Below, piece after piece: positions 1 to 11,189 of a DNA stretch of 64,000 nt. The position numbers were made by a program, and so were the translations under genes. The stretch comes from Myxocyprinus asiaticus. Lineage: Eukaryota > Chordata > Actinopteri > Cypriniformes > Catostomidae. The stretch is taken from the NCBI RefSeq assembly GCF_019703515.2, contig NC_059379.1, positions 24,727,880 through 24,791,879 on the forward strand, in the 5' to 3' direction. Within the stretch, counting starts at the first letter, position 1; every line of letters starts with the position of its first letter. The notes under the pieces are model-generated. The model was not told where the DNA came from, did not search any database, and saw only the letters and a list, made by a program, of their open reading frames with translations.

Positions 1-211
1 GCTGATCTTCCAAATAAAAGTGAAACATCAATTGCACACAAAATGTCTCGCAAAAATACCTCTAAATAAAAATATATGCTTTTTGTCTAACCTTAATCAT
101 ATAACTTCAGTAAGTGTTTTTCTCATAGAAATCTTAGATCAGGGAATAGCTTTGCAGTGTATGAGAGAAAGCAGTTTCTTAGGCTATTGATTAGATAAGA
201 GAGCCTGTGCT

Positions 212-660
212 TGGGGGCATGGGTACCTCAGCGAGTATTGACGCTGACTACCACCCCTGGAGTCGCGAGTTCGAATCCAGGGTGTGCTGAGTGACTCCAG
301 CCAGGTCTCCTAAGCAACCAAATTGGCCCGGTTGCTAGGGAGGGGATATGGGGGTCATATGGGGTAACCTCCTTGTGGTCGCGAATAGTGGTTCTCGCTC
401 TCAATGGGGCGCGTGGTAAGTTGTGCATGGATCGCGGAGAGTAGCATGAGCCTCCACATGCTGTGAGTCTCCGCGGTGTCATGCACAACGAGCCACGTGA
501 TAAGATGCACGGATTGTTGGTCTCAGAAGCGGAGGCAACTGAGACTTGTCCTCCACCACCTGGACTGAGGTGAGTAACCGCGCCACCACGAAGACCTACT
601 AAGTAGTGGGAATTGGGCATTCCAAATTGGGGAGAAAAGGGGATTAAAAAAAAAAAACAT
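212..660 (+). repeat. tRNA-derived SINE, copy 1
   Basis: The 5' part reads like a tRNA gene: a degenerate A box (GGTACCTCAGCGAGT, about 220-236) followed by a B box (GAGTTCGAATCC, about 268-279), which is an internal RNA polymerase III promoter. A conserved body follows, ending in an A-rich tail near 648-658. A second copy of the same family at 46923-47350 matches along most of its length, including the motif GGGCATTCCAAATTGGGGAG near the 3' end. The open frame on the reverse strand here is not a gene. Confidence 0.8.
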
Positions 661-2138
661 GTGCTTCGACCAGTGATGATAATGTAGCTAGTAGTGGTGC
701 ATGTAGGTGAAAGGTGTCTGTACTCCTTGCCATGAGGCTCAGAGAGCAAAGTACTCCACAGCCACCAAGAACAGAGTGACAGTAAAGCAGTTAATGGACA
801 AAACGTAAAGTTACACCAGTTTAGGTCTGTTTTAGATCTAAATAAAGAAACTCGACAAGTATTAAAGCAATGCAATATAAATAATTTGTATATATATAAA
901 GAAAAAATTAATTGCTAAAAACAATATTGACCATCAACCTGTAACTTTCTTAACTGTTTTACATTCCGGTTAGAAATACAAGGGACACACTAAAATGTGC
1001 AATTACTGTTACTGCAAATACTTGCTTAGGAAGGTGGATAAAAGCAACACTTGTAGAGCAATTAACAATAACACAGAAAACTCAATAAAAACCTGAATCA
1101 CAAATATGTGTACATCTTAAAATTAATTGTTTACTATCCTGTACTGCCTTTATTACTTAAAATGATTACATAAGAGGTTACCTGACTTTTTCACAATTAG
1201 CTTCATACTTTCAGGTAAGACAGGAAGGAAGTGAAACTGAGTCAAGCAACGATCTAATAAAAAGTGTAGTGTGTGTCGCCGTCAGAAGAATACATGTGTT
1301 TATGTCACTTGGGTGGTGTTGAATGTTTATGTTCATTTTATGTTGATTCAACAAGAACTGTACAGTGTGTTCGTTCATAATGAGCAATTTTCCCACCCCT
1401 TTGTGTGCTTCATCCCGCTCATTGGTTGAGCACGCTTGTCCATCATATCTGGCGTGCTTTGGCCACACCTCCTAAGTCAGATCTAGCCAATGAAATCCGC
1501 ACAACAAACAGCACATTGATTTCACGACACCAAATAGCCCCGTCTTTCAAAACAAATAAACCTCTTAATACAGGCAATTTTGAAACGTGAGCATAGACTT
1601 GATGGGTTTGACCGTCTTCTTTCCCAAAGAGGCATACTTATTTTTTGTAAAGTTTTAAAATTGAGTGGAGTGGTTAAATAAAACGAAAAAGGGGGGGGGA
1701 GGAGGTCGCTACTTCCGGTACGTGACACTAAAAATGTCGCGTTCTTGGTAGAAATATGAAAAACGACAATGCGAAAAAGAATAAGAAAAAAAAAAAAAAG
1801 TTTCTTGACTCGCAATAAACATTTATGCAAAACAGTCATAAAATTACAATGGACATTTTAACGTAAAGCGGGATAACCTTAAATTTACGATGTCGAATGA
1901 GTCAATTTTTATATATCCGGCTAAGGTTGTTCTTCAGTGTCCCTGTCCTCCTCCCCCCCATTAACGACTCTTACAGAAAAAGAAAAAGCTTTATGCACTG
2001 GAATCTATTATCTGCCTAAATTATGGTTCTTTTAAATAAACAACACGTCAAACAATTTCACGCAATAGTGTGTTAAATGTAATTGTTCTTTAAAGTTACA
2101 ATTAAAGACATGAATTAAACGATGAAGGCTCGACTTAC
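661..2138 (-). other. probable intron 1 of the pantothenate kinase gene (minus strand)
   Basis: This stretch lies downstream, on the minus strand, of the splice donor ending the coding exon at 2139-2409. I found no further kinase exon in it, in particular no glycine-rich nucleotide-binding exon of the kind expected next, so intron 1 should run past the left edge. The DNA is AT-rich with short homopolymers (G run near 1690, A run near 1787-1799) and no clear transposon. Confidence 0.45.
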
Positions 2139-2409
2139 GCGGTCTGTTCTTCTTTCCCGAATCCACGCGTCTTCTGAGTCTGCAGCGCTTCGCAGGGGAA
2201 CCATTGTTGTGTACATGATCCTGATGAAGATGGTGGAAATTTTCAATACCATTATGGCCACCGCTACTGTTACAACCGCTGTCAGTAACACCCAGACCAC
2301 CTCCAGAAATACAGTCCCCGTTACCGGACGGTGGACTGCGAAATCCGTTTACTAAACCGTTAGTATAATGCAACGTTCCGTTTTCATCGGATGTTTCAAC
2401 ATTTTCCAT
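2139..2409 (-). CDS. pantothenate kinase (PANK1/PANK2-type), first coding exon
   Basis: Pantothenate kinase phosphorylates vitamin B5 and is the rate-setting step of coenzyme A synthesis. The exon starts at ATG 2409-2407 and encodes 90 residues plus one base, ending at a good donor (C|GTAAGT) in phase 1. The N-terminal part is low-complexity Gly/Asn/Ser/His, as in the poorly conserved leaders of vertebrate PANK proteins. The last residues, RRRVDSGKKNRP, match the conserved segment just before the kinase fold, and the leftover C would begin the second Pro of NRPP. Only this exon is in the window; the catalytic domain would lie to the left. I cannot separate PANK1 from PANK2 on this exon alone. 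The gene is divergent from the uromodulin-like gene, 8.7 kb away. Confidence 0.68.
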
Positions 2410-3146
2410 TATTTACGCAGTACTAAATGTGAGCGCACGGAAGACAGAATGGTGCGTAAGGACTCCGTTTTCCTCTCGACGTCTCGAAGGCGCTAATAAA
2501 ATTTACAATCGTCGTTTTACTTAATTCTACATCAATGCTGATGGGTTGTGACGAGATGAAGACATTGAGTAGGTCTTCAACATCTTATCCGAGGTCACTG
2601 TCGGTCATTTCTTCTTTACACGCTCTGTGGCTGTTTTCGAATCAAACAGCCGGTATAATGCGACGTCACTAAGGAAAATGCCTCCGCTCACTTTGCTGAA
2701 ACGTCATGTTTCAGAGCCGCCTGCTTCAATACAGCACTTCTTCCTATTACTGCATCCTACAGGTCTGTAAATCTCACAGAGCGGTTGCTTTACATTAAGA
2801 AGCTTAATTAAGTTGCCTTAATTAATGTTACACCATCTGCCAAGATAATCTTGTTTAAATGTCCCTGGTCTGGAGACTTGTATAGCCTACCATTTGTTCC
2901 TAGGAGTTCTTTATGGCATGGTTATACATGTACCTGGATTAACAAACAAGCGTAATAAAACATGGAAAGAGATAGAAATGTATTCATTGCTGATGTGAAA
3001 TAATCAGATCATCCAGGTCACGGGTAAGATAAAAAATCCATACACAAAATTGCATGAAGATAGCACAGCAATAGGCTACAACACCACAATACACAGCTTT
3101 CAATGTTTTAACAGAATGAACAAATGAATGTAATAATTCTGTAAGC
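2410..3146 (-). promoter_or_regulatory. 5' flank and likely promoter/5'UTR of the pantothenate kinase gene
   Basis: The 350 bases upstream of the ATG at 2409 are richer in CpG than the surrounding DNA (for example CGACGTCTCGAAGGCGC near 2477-2493 and GCGACGTCACT near 2660), which suits a housekeeping CpG-type promoter. I see no convincing TATA box. Beyond about 2760 the DNA returns to ordinary AT-rich sequence. The assignment rests on position and base composition only. Confidence 0.35.
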
Positions 3147-3154
3147 ATTTAAAT

Positions 3155-4772
3155 CAGGGCCGTAACCATAATATACTTTGAGGGGGACAAGTCCCTCCCA
3201 ATAATCTGATATAAATATTATTAGGTAATCATTTAAAATCAATTTAAGATTTTCGAAATAATTTCTTTGTCTTTAATTCTGAATTTTGTACAGTATCTCC
3301 TAAGAGTAAGTCTCTTTTGTAAGTCGCTTTGGATAAAAGCGTCTGCCAAATGAATAAATGTCTAAACTCCGGCCTGTTAATAGTTCCTAGAATATCAAAA
3401 TCCACAAAAGGAGGTTGATCCTTTTCATATTTGGCTCCTAAATTATGGAAACGCAGACACACTCACTGAGTTTAAGTCTAGACTAAAGACTCATCTATTT
3501 AGCCAGGCATACACATAATTTATCCTTCAATTCACAATTATGCTGCTTTAGTTAGGTCTGCCGGAACCAGAAACCAGAAACACTGATCATGATCTATAAC
3601 TTTGCAATAAATTGAATGGCATCTATGCTAATATTATTCTATTTGTATCCCAGTCTTAACCTCGGGACTCCTATCCTGAGGTCACCAGAACCGGCTGGAT
3701 CCAGCTCCATTCCTGCTTCGTGTTGGACTCCACTGCTATGTGTCTCTGAGTAATGATGACTAATATGCAGTCGGTGCCAGCCAAACAACACTTTAGTTTA
3801 TTACGATGGACTTCAGAGGATGAACTGATGCCAACTCCAACCATAAGACATGGGATACTTCATATGCCTTTGCCTGAACCTTGGCCTTACGATAGACCTC
3901 ACCGAAATTACCAGCCAGGTTGAACTGCGATGCACCTAACTGATCTCTGCCTGCATCACCTCGGCCTAATGATGGACTACACTCTTGAAATGGAATACAT
4001 AGACTATCATTTAATTGCCAACAAAACCCTTCATCAGCCAACTAACAAAGGATAATGCATCTATGTGAACTTCTGCAGTTAATCCAGGATGAACTTCAAC
4101 GACATTAGTCATTAATCTTACAGTTCTTACAAAATTTTTGTTTAAACACTGACCCTTAACACTGACTTAGTTTAATAATTTTAAACCATGACTTGCACTA
4201 TACATAAGTAATATTGGCATTATATTCATGATGTTAGTTAGAGGGGAACTGGCCCCACAGTGAGTCTGGTTTCTCCCAAGGTTATTTTTCTCCATTAACA
4301 AACATCTTATGGAGTTTTGTGTTCCTTGCCACAGTCACCTTCGGCTTGCTCACTGGGTTTCTAAATACAATTATTATTTAATTATTTTTAAACACAATTC
4401 ACAATCGTATTTTATCAAACTACACAATGATGACTCTAAGACATTATAGATATTACAGTTTTATCTTCTGTTAATGCATGATTTTCTGTAAAGCTGCTTT
4501 GAAACAATTTGTTTTGTGAAAGGTGCTATACAAATAAAAATGACTTGACTTGAGTGCTTGTCTTCTACTGCATGAACTTTAAAAATACATGTATCTTTTA
4601 AAACCAAAAATTATAAAATGTTGGGCCTTTATATAGAAATTTATTGCATTCAGCGCCTTTATTATATTAAAGGACCAAAGAGGACCATTATATTTGTGAC
4701 CTCAACACCGTGACCCCCCACCCTCAAAATGGTTTGTTCCCCCCCAATGTTGAAGACATGGTTACGGCCTTG
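3155..4772. mobile_element. non-autonomous hAT-type DNA transposon with 8-bp target duplication
   Basis: Ends are inverted: CAGGGCCGTAACCAT at the left and ATGGTTACGGCCTTG at the right. Both are flanked by the same 8 bases, ATTTAAAT (3147-3154 and 4773-4780), the target duplication length made by hAT transposases. There is no transposase frame. Near 3318-3360 it carries the common fish motif TAAGTCGCTTTGGATAAAAG, which recurs near 41084. Its segment 4240-4556 recurs inverted at 13750-14056, so the element is a composite of other repeats. Confidence 0.8.
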
Positions 4773-4780
4773 ATTTAAAT

Positions 4781-5040
4781 AGTTCAACTGGAATGTTGTC
4801 TTATTTAGAAAAGGCAAATATTCTGATTATTACAATCCATTTTACAAATAGCTGATGTGTGCCTGCCTCTTTTTGTATGCTTTGGGGAACTCTAGCTTTT
4901 AATTTCTTTTCTCATAACATGAGTTGTTAAACTAAAACTGTTTATGCTAACAAACCTGTGGCAAATGCATCTTCCTCTGCATGTTATGCTGTAAGCTCCA
5001 AAAGCCAGTACAATTAAACTTCACTGACATTAGAAAATGT
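4781..5040. other. intergenic, nothing recognised
   Basis: AT-rich spacer between two DNA transposons. I see no coding potential, RNA gene or repeat structure here. Confidence 0.5.
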
Positions 5041-5777
5041 TAAAGGGATAGTTCACCCGAAAATGACAATTCTCTCATAATTTACTCGCCCTCATGCCAT
5101 CCCAGATGTGTATGACTTTCTTTCTTCTGCAGAATACATATGAAAATTTTTAGAAGAATATTTCAGCTCTGTAGGTCCATACAATGCAAGTGAATGGTGG
5201 CCAGAACTTTGAATCTACGAAAAGCACATTAAGAAAACATACAGTAAAAGTAATTCATAAGAATCCAGTTGTTTAAACCATGTCTTCAGAATCGATATGA
5301 TAGGTGTGGGTGAGAAAAATATCAATATTTAAGTCCTTTTTTACCATAACTTCTCCTCCCTGCCCAGTAGGTTGCAATGTGCACGAATAATGCAAATTGC
5401 CAAACATAGAAGAACTCTTAGGAGAGAAGGGAGTGCTTAAGAGGGCTGTTTGAAAGTGGATATTTATAGTAAAAATGTACTTCAGAATTGATCTGTTTCT
5501 CACCCAGACCTGTCATATCTCTTCTGAAGACTTGGATTTAACCACTGGAATCTTATGGATAATTTTTTTGCCCTATTTATGTGCTTTTTGAGCTTCAAAG
5601 TTCTGGCCACCATTCACTTACATTGTGTGGACCTACAGAGCTGATATATTCTTCTAAAAATATTTGTTTGTGTTCTGCAGAAGAAAGAAAGTCATACACA
5701 ATTGGGATGGCATGAGGGTGAGTAAATGATGAGAGAATTTTTTTTGGGGGGGTTGGGGGGGTGAATTATCCCTTTAA
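5041..5777. mobile_element. long-palindrome MITE
   Basis: The two halves are imperfect reverse complements. The left starts TTAAAGGGATAGTTCACCC and runs through CCATCCCAGATGTGTATGAC; the right ends with the complement, closing in GTGAATTATCCCTTTAA. The arms are well over 150 bases each and also share the AATGCAAGTGAATGGTGGCC segment. There is no open frame of note, so it depends on another element's transposase. A half copy lies at 13384-13745. This type of repeat is very common in cyprinid genomes. Confidence 0.8.
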
Positions 5778-7603
5778 GAATATTGAATTGAGTTTACTAA
5801 CTCTATTCTCCACAATTTCAACATAAGAAGACAGGACAACAGGGATTATTTCAATATCATCAGTAGGAGAAGTTAACTTGTAGTGTCTACTTATTATTAT
5901 TAATATTAGATTTTAATTGTGGAAGAAGAGGTCTGAGAGAAAAACAGCTCATATTGTATTTACCACGGCAGAGGAGGTCATCGGGTCCTGTCAAAAACAA
6001 AATACTGGAGGCTGTAAAGGTATAACTGGTTTCTATAGTTTTACATTTAAAATCTGTTAAAAAAATGCCATATAATATTGTATGATAATATAAATAGGAA
6101 TCAATACACCATGTACTATGACAAATATGGCCACAATAACAGCCTCCAGGGGGTGCTATGAGCACGATAGAAGTAAATCAGTGAATTAAAAACTTAAAAT
6201 AATTTTTCACTCAAACAAGTGAATCAATATTAGCCTTCTGTTTGTTCATTCTACTTTTAAGTTCTACCTTGTACAGAAAGTATTAAAAATGCTATTATTA
6301 ATCAAGCTACAGTATGTGCATAATGGTGTAAAATACAATGTTTTTAAATGCTTTTAAAAATGGGATGAACAAATTGCAGTATAATTATCATTATTTTGTG
6401 GCCTACTATTGAATGTATACAGAAATATTTAGCTACAGGGAGTTCAAGGGTTTTCTGATACACACTCCATTATGAGTTATACAAAGCATGATTACATTTT
6501 TCAGAACTTTAGCCATACGAAAGAAGTTTCATAGCATTTCAGATTTTTCTATTGAGAAAAAGACCTCACTAATCTCACATGTCTCTCTTCTAGAGTTTCA
6601 GAGGCTATACCAACAATGTCACAAACTGTATGTGGTCAAATCTGACAAGATACCAAAGTCTGAAATCCAATATTTCAATCCACATTCATTTAACAAGTTA
6701 TTATTATTATTTTTATTTATTTATTTATTTATTTTTTAAACAAGTGTCTCATCTGTGTCCATTCTGAAAAAACTTCTCAGGCAAAATCGACCCTTAAATG
6801 ACATGTCTATGAGCTATTAAAGAGTAAACTTGGAGCAATACATGTTTCCTCTGTGTTAAAAAGAGCGATTGTCTCTGTCCTATGTGCCAGTTTTCATATT
6901 GTTAAAATTCTTGAAAGGTGTTTGTTAGATGTACTTTTTGCAGCCATTGTATCTGCCTCTCTCTTTTTTCTCTTCGGGGACAATCTCATGCAGATTAAAA
7001 AAAAAAAAAAGACCAAAGGGCAAAAGAAGTCTAGATTGGACAGCTTAAAACGGAATGAACTAGAGTGTGGGTCTGCAAGTGTTTCACACAACTGAGTAAC
7101 AGTTACAGTGACAGTCTGTTAATTGTATGCATACTGTCATACTTTTCAACACGTTTCCATTTTGTTGCATTAAATCTTATATACTGTATATTTTTTGCTG
7201 TTTTTTTTAATGTCTGCCATTCACAAGGTCTTGTTAGGCCTCTCCCTTTTCTCTGAAACAGACTCACTGTGAGTTCTCATGAGGCCTCAAATGCTTTAGA
7301 GGACAATATAAGAGGACAAAAGAGATTGCTTGTGTTCTGTCCACCCTTTTTCACTTTGTTGCTGGACTGTGGGAAAGGTTAACAATAGATCAGAACAACA
7401 GTAAAAACATACAGTATAGTCTAAAAGTGGTAACATGCATTTGTTACCTTAAGGAGCTATTTCTTTCTGATCTAATCCTAAAAATGACTGTACTTTAGTT
7501 GGTGTAACCTAATGTAGTCATGCTGATTTAGTCATACTATGTAATAATTTGACTTGAATAAAACCAGTTTAGATGCAACCACATGAAGCACATTTTAGGT
7601 TAC

Positions 7604-7608
<5 letters not shown>

Positions 7609-7634
<26 letters not shown>
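7609..7634. repeat. (TA)n microsatellite
   Basis: Uninterrupted alternating TA run, read directly from the sequence. Confidence 0.95.
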
Positions 7635-7813
7635 AACAGTGTACCACTGTTTATCAGTACAGAAGTCACACTCATTTTTTGAACAATCCATGGATGTCAT
7701 CACTGTATTCATAGCAGGAGATTTATGAATTTGTATTGTCCTTTGTTACTGTGTGTAATGTTATAACTTTTTGTTCTTTATTAGCCATACATTTTTAGCT
7801 TATTTTTATTTTC

Positions 7814-7816
<3 letters not shown>

Positions 7817-7852
<36 letters not shown>
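7817..7852. repeat. (ATT)n microsatellite
   Basis: About twelve uninterrupted ATT units. Confidence 0.95.
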
Positions 7853-7853
<1 letters not shown>

Positions 7854-8830
7854 AGAAAATACAGTAAGTCTGGTGTCAGCCAAACCCTTGCTCAGAATAC
7901 GGATCAAGAAGTCTGGCTTCAGTTTTCTAGACTCAACATGTAAGCAATGGAGGCAATAGAAAGGAAAAGTTGTGTCTAAACTGAAGAAAACAGCAGCAAT
8001 CCTTCACTCTCTCTTTAATCCTTTTACTTGGATGTCCTTTAACCACCAGTGCATTACACCTGCCTGCTGCAATCAGATGGTTCATTGCTGCCCGACAGCA
8101 TTGAATACTGCAATATTCTTCAACCCATGTAATGCCTTTGTACAACTTTTTTTTTTTTTGTGTCTCATACTATCCAGCTTGATAGTACTTCAATAATGCA
8201 TGAAAACTTTAATTATGCATAGTAGCGTTTCTTTGCACAACTTTTTGAAAGTTGCAAGTAAATGTGTACATTGTTTTCAGTCTTTATGTTTCCACTCTCC
8301 CTTCAACAGTGGAGCTTACAATTAATAAACTGGTCATAATGTAGGTATTTAAATGCATAAGCAAACAAATGTGTATAGCTGAATGAAGGAAATTTTGAAT
8401 GAAGTCTTTCAGATATCAAGTTTGTCAAAAGATCAAGTCAACAATAAGAGGACTATTACTTTTCTCAGCACCTGGGAGATATGAAGCATCCAAAAACCCA
8501 CAAGAAAGGCAGGCAATATAATGCAAGGACAAGTTAAACAAGACTCTCAACTTCCAGAGAAAGGAACAATAGAAAGTAGTCTTCAATGCATTTCATGTGG
8601 CATTTTCCATTGCTACATTCCATTTCGTGACGATCATCTTTTCAAATGGTTTGCGTCACATTGCGTCAGTTTTGTATTTTTCTGATTCTTCTGCTTATAC
8701 AGGTATCTAAACACTTCCCTTCAAATCTGCACATTTTGGACGTCTTATATGTAAAGTGATCCGTGACCCTAAATTGGGTGTGTGAATTAGGGAGAAATCT
8801 AAAATGTGCAGTATTGAGGGGTCTCTGCTC

Positions 8831-10198
8831 TACACTGTAAAAAACTGCTGTAAATTTACGGCCAGATTTCTGCAGCAATCTACTGTGATTCTTAAATACA
8901 GTAGTTTGCTGTTACAAATGTTGCATTCTGGGAGATCAAGAGCAGGCTCACTGTGAAGTGACTAGTTTTACAGTAAATAGCTGTTCTATGCAAGGCATTA
9001 GGGGAAAATGAACATTTAAAATCATGATATCATCTTGGTGAAAGGTATAGTGACATTTTGAAATGTTTATTTTAAACCCCCCATGAAAATTTTAGTTTGT
9101 GGCACATGGTTAGTGTTCATGATGTTTCTGACTAACACCTCTGTTCTATACCATCTCACATCAGCTTTCACTTGTCTGTCTAATTAGAAGTAAAATAAAA
9201 AAAAAAAAATCAACCTTAGAAGCAATGTACATATTAAACGTACAATTTTGCCAGGATTGAACAGTGTATTTTTTTTTATGAAAAAACAACAACAATCTGT
9301 ACACAGTAAAATAACAGTATAGTACTGCATTGTGGGTTATAATGCTGAAATACTCATAAGCCTTTGCGCTTGAATAAGTATGTGTGCTTGCAATGCATTG
9401 GAGCTAAAAAAAAAAAAAAAAAAAACACGAACAAAATTATTTATTCAGACTTAATAGAAGGCTTAGTTTAATTAGTGTTGTTGTTTTGTTATCAATAGTT
9501 GTGTTTTGATTGTAGTCACCATTATGTTGATTAGTGTCTCTTGAGCTGGCACTTTGGACCTTCTTTATTATTATAATATGTTCTTCCAGCCAGTCAATTT
9601 ATTTTTAAGTAAAAGTTATTGCACTGTGCTAATTGGAAGACAAAATATAAGATCAGACTGAATATCTGATCATACCTTGCAAATGGCACTATATGTGGCA
9701 ATAGTGATGCATTACACATGATATTAGCAAAATTATATCAGCAAATTGAGTGTTTGACGTTTTTGATTTACTTACAACATAACTTCAGATGTTGGCAAGA
9801 CACACTTATATCAACTCTCGGCATACAAAACGCAACAGTGGTGACAATTAACAAACATACTTTTATGTAAATAAGTAAGAGCTGAACATTAAAATCCAAG
9901 TAACTTGGACTACAACAAAAACAACATCAAAATAAACCAGTAAATAGTAAAAAATTGAAGTAATTTCTTCATGCCGTAGTGCATGCTGGGAACATAGCTG
10001 TTAATTTCAATATCAGTAGATAGTATGCAATTTGTCAGCTTCATGCTGCTAAATTACAGTTGTATACTGTAGCTGTAAAAACAGTATCTAGCTGTTAATT
10101 TCAGCAACAGCAAGACACCATTAATTTTACAGTAACATGCTGGCAACCCTGCTGCCAGTTCTTTACTGTTTTTGATGAGAAAATCTTTAAGAGTGTAG
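8831..10198. mobile_element. probable non-autonomous DNA transposon
   Basis: The left end reads TACACTGTAAAAAACTGC and the right end closes in AAGAGTGTA, giving short imperfect inverted termini. Internally, 9440-9600 (with GTAGTCACCATTATGTTGATT and the CTTCCAGCCAGTCAA motif) is related to 55500-55620 and to the inverted copy at 62222-62486, so all belong to one family. There is no open frame of length. The exact ends are uncertain. Confidence 0.55.
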
Positions 10199-10267
10199 GA
10201 CTGCACACAATGTCTAGGAAATCTACTTATGCACAAAAAAAAAAAAAAAAAAAGAAAGAAAAAAAAC

Positions 10268-10300
<33 letters not shown>

Positions 10301-11105
10301 ATCATTTAATTATTACTATAATAAATAATACAATAATAATATTAATAATAATAATAGTCAAATTAATCATTTAATTTTAGGCAAACAGCAGACTGAAGCA
10401 TTTCTCTCAAAAAGTTTTCATGTAATGTGAAATGAAAGGAAAACTGGTTCAGAGATCTAGCCTTGACTACCTGTATGAATCCATATAGGGTGGTATTCAG
10501 ATGCTGACTGCATCACTGCATTCTGGTGAATCCTGAAGAGAGAGGCTCCCTGAGGTAGCTAATGCAGTAATATTTTATCTCAGGTGAGGTACACAAATTA
10601 CATTACTTTTACCATATAGAATGATATTCTTATAGATAAAAAAAATTCTCCTGTGCAAATTTTATAGGAATATTTGATTCTTGATTTAATTCTTGCACTT
10701 ACAGAGATGTTGGTTATGTAACTTGTTAAAACTGCAAAATGGTTGCAATTTTATTAAAATATAAAGGTATAAAGCAATAAACAAACATCATGAAGCAACA
10801 GTATAAAGCAACAAACAGTATATGATTCAATGTTTGTAACATATAGTTTAATCTATCAAACTGAAATAGGATTTAAATACAGTAAATAAAAAAAAAAAGA
10901 TTTTTCACTTAATCATTGAACATCATAATTTTCAGTAGTAATTTCTCATTGAAAAGAATATTATTGAACACCCCTGTTTTGATCATTCTTTAATTTAATT
11001 TTAGTTATGTTATGTGGAATTGCTCCAACATGATTTAAAATTAGAATAGAATGACCATCATCATGAATATCAGTTCTTAGAAAGGTTTTATTTTTCTTTT
11101 TTCAG
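10199..11105 (+). promoter_or_regulatory. upstream region of the uromodulin-like gene
   Basis: AT-rich, with a (TA)n tract at 10273-10301 and AAT-rich simple repeats to about 10370. A pyrimidine tract and TTCAG immediately before 11106 look like a splice acceptor, so the exon carrying the ATG may begin there. In that case a separate non-coding first exon and the true promoter lie upstream, in this stretch or further left. I could not identify the transcription start. Confidence 0.35.
10273..10301. repeat. (TA)n microsatellite
   Basis: Alternating TA run, followed at 10302-10370 by looser AAT/ATT-rich sequence. Confidence 0.9.
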
Positions 11106-11140
11106 ATAATTTAGAAAATCTCCAGGTGCAATTTGACACA

Positions 11141-11189
11141 ATGGGGTTTCTAATCTCATTGTTTGTGGTGCTACTACTGATGAATAATG
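11141..11189 (+). CDS. exon encoding the signal peptide
   Basis: Encodes [16 protein letters not shown] plus one base, a short hydrophobic signal peptide that sends the protein to the secretory pathway. The ATG context is strong (A at -3, G at +4). The exon ends at G|GTAAGG in phase 1, the phase shared by all D8C and linker exons. A likely acceptor at 11101-11105 puts 35 untranslated bases in the same exon. Confidence 0.8.

Larger units (their letters stand above)
5778..8830. other. intergenic DNA with simple repeats
   Basis: No gene supported. It contains a (TA)n tract at 7609-7634, an (ATT)n tract at 7817-7852, a (TTTA)n stretch near 6697-6738, and poly-A or poly-T runs near 6997 and 8151. 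The open frames here are short, overlap on both strands and show no domain or splice context. Confidence 0.5.

Noticed and set aside
228..875. 215-residue minus-strand open frame
   Set aside because: It runs through a tRNA-derived SINE; a related frame appears in the other SINE copy at 46940-47302. It is a by-product of the repeat.
7817..7852. CRISPR-like or tandem-spacer arrays anywhere in the window
   Set aside because: The repeats found are microsatellites, minisatellites or duplicated exons, in a vertebrate genome. No repeat-spacer pattern exists.
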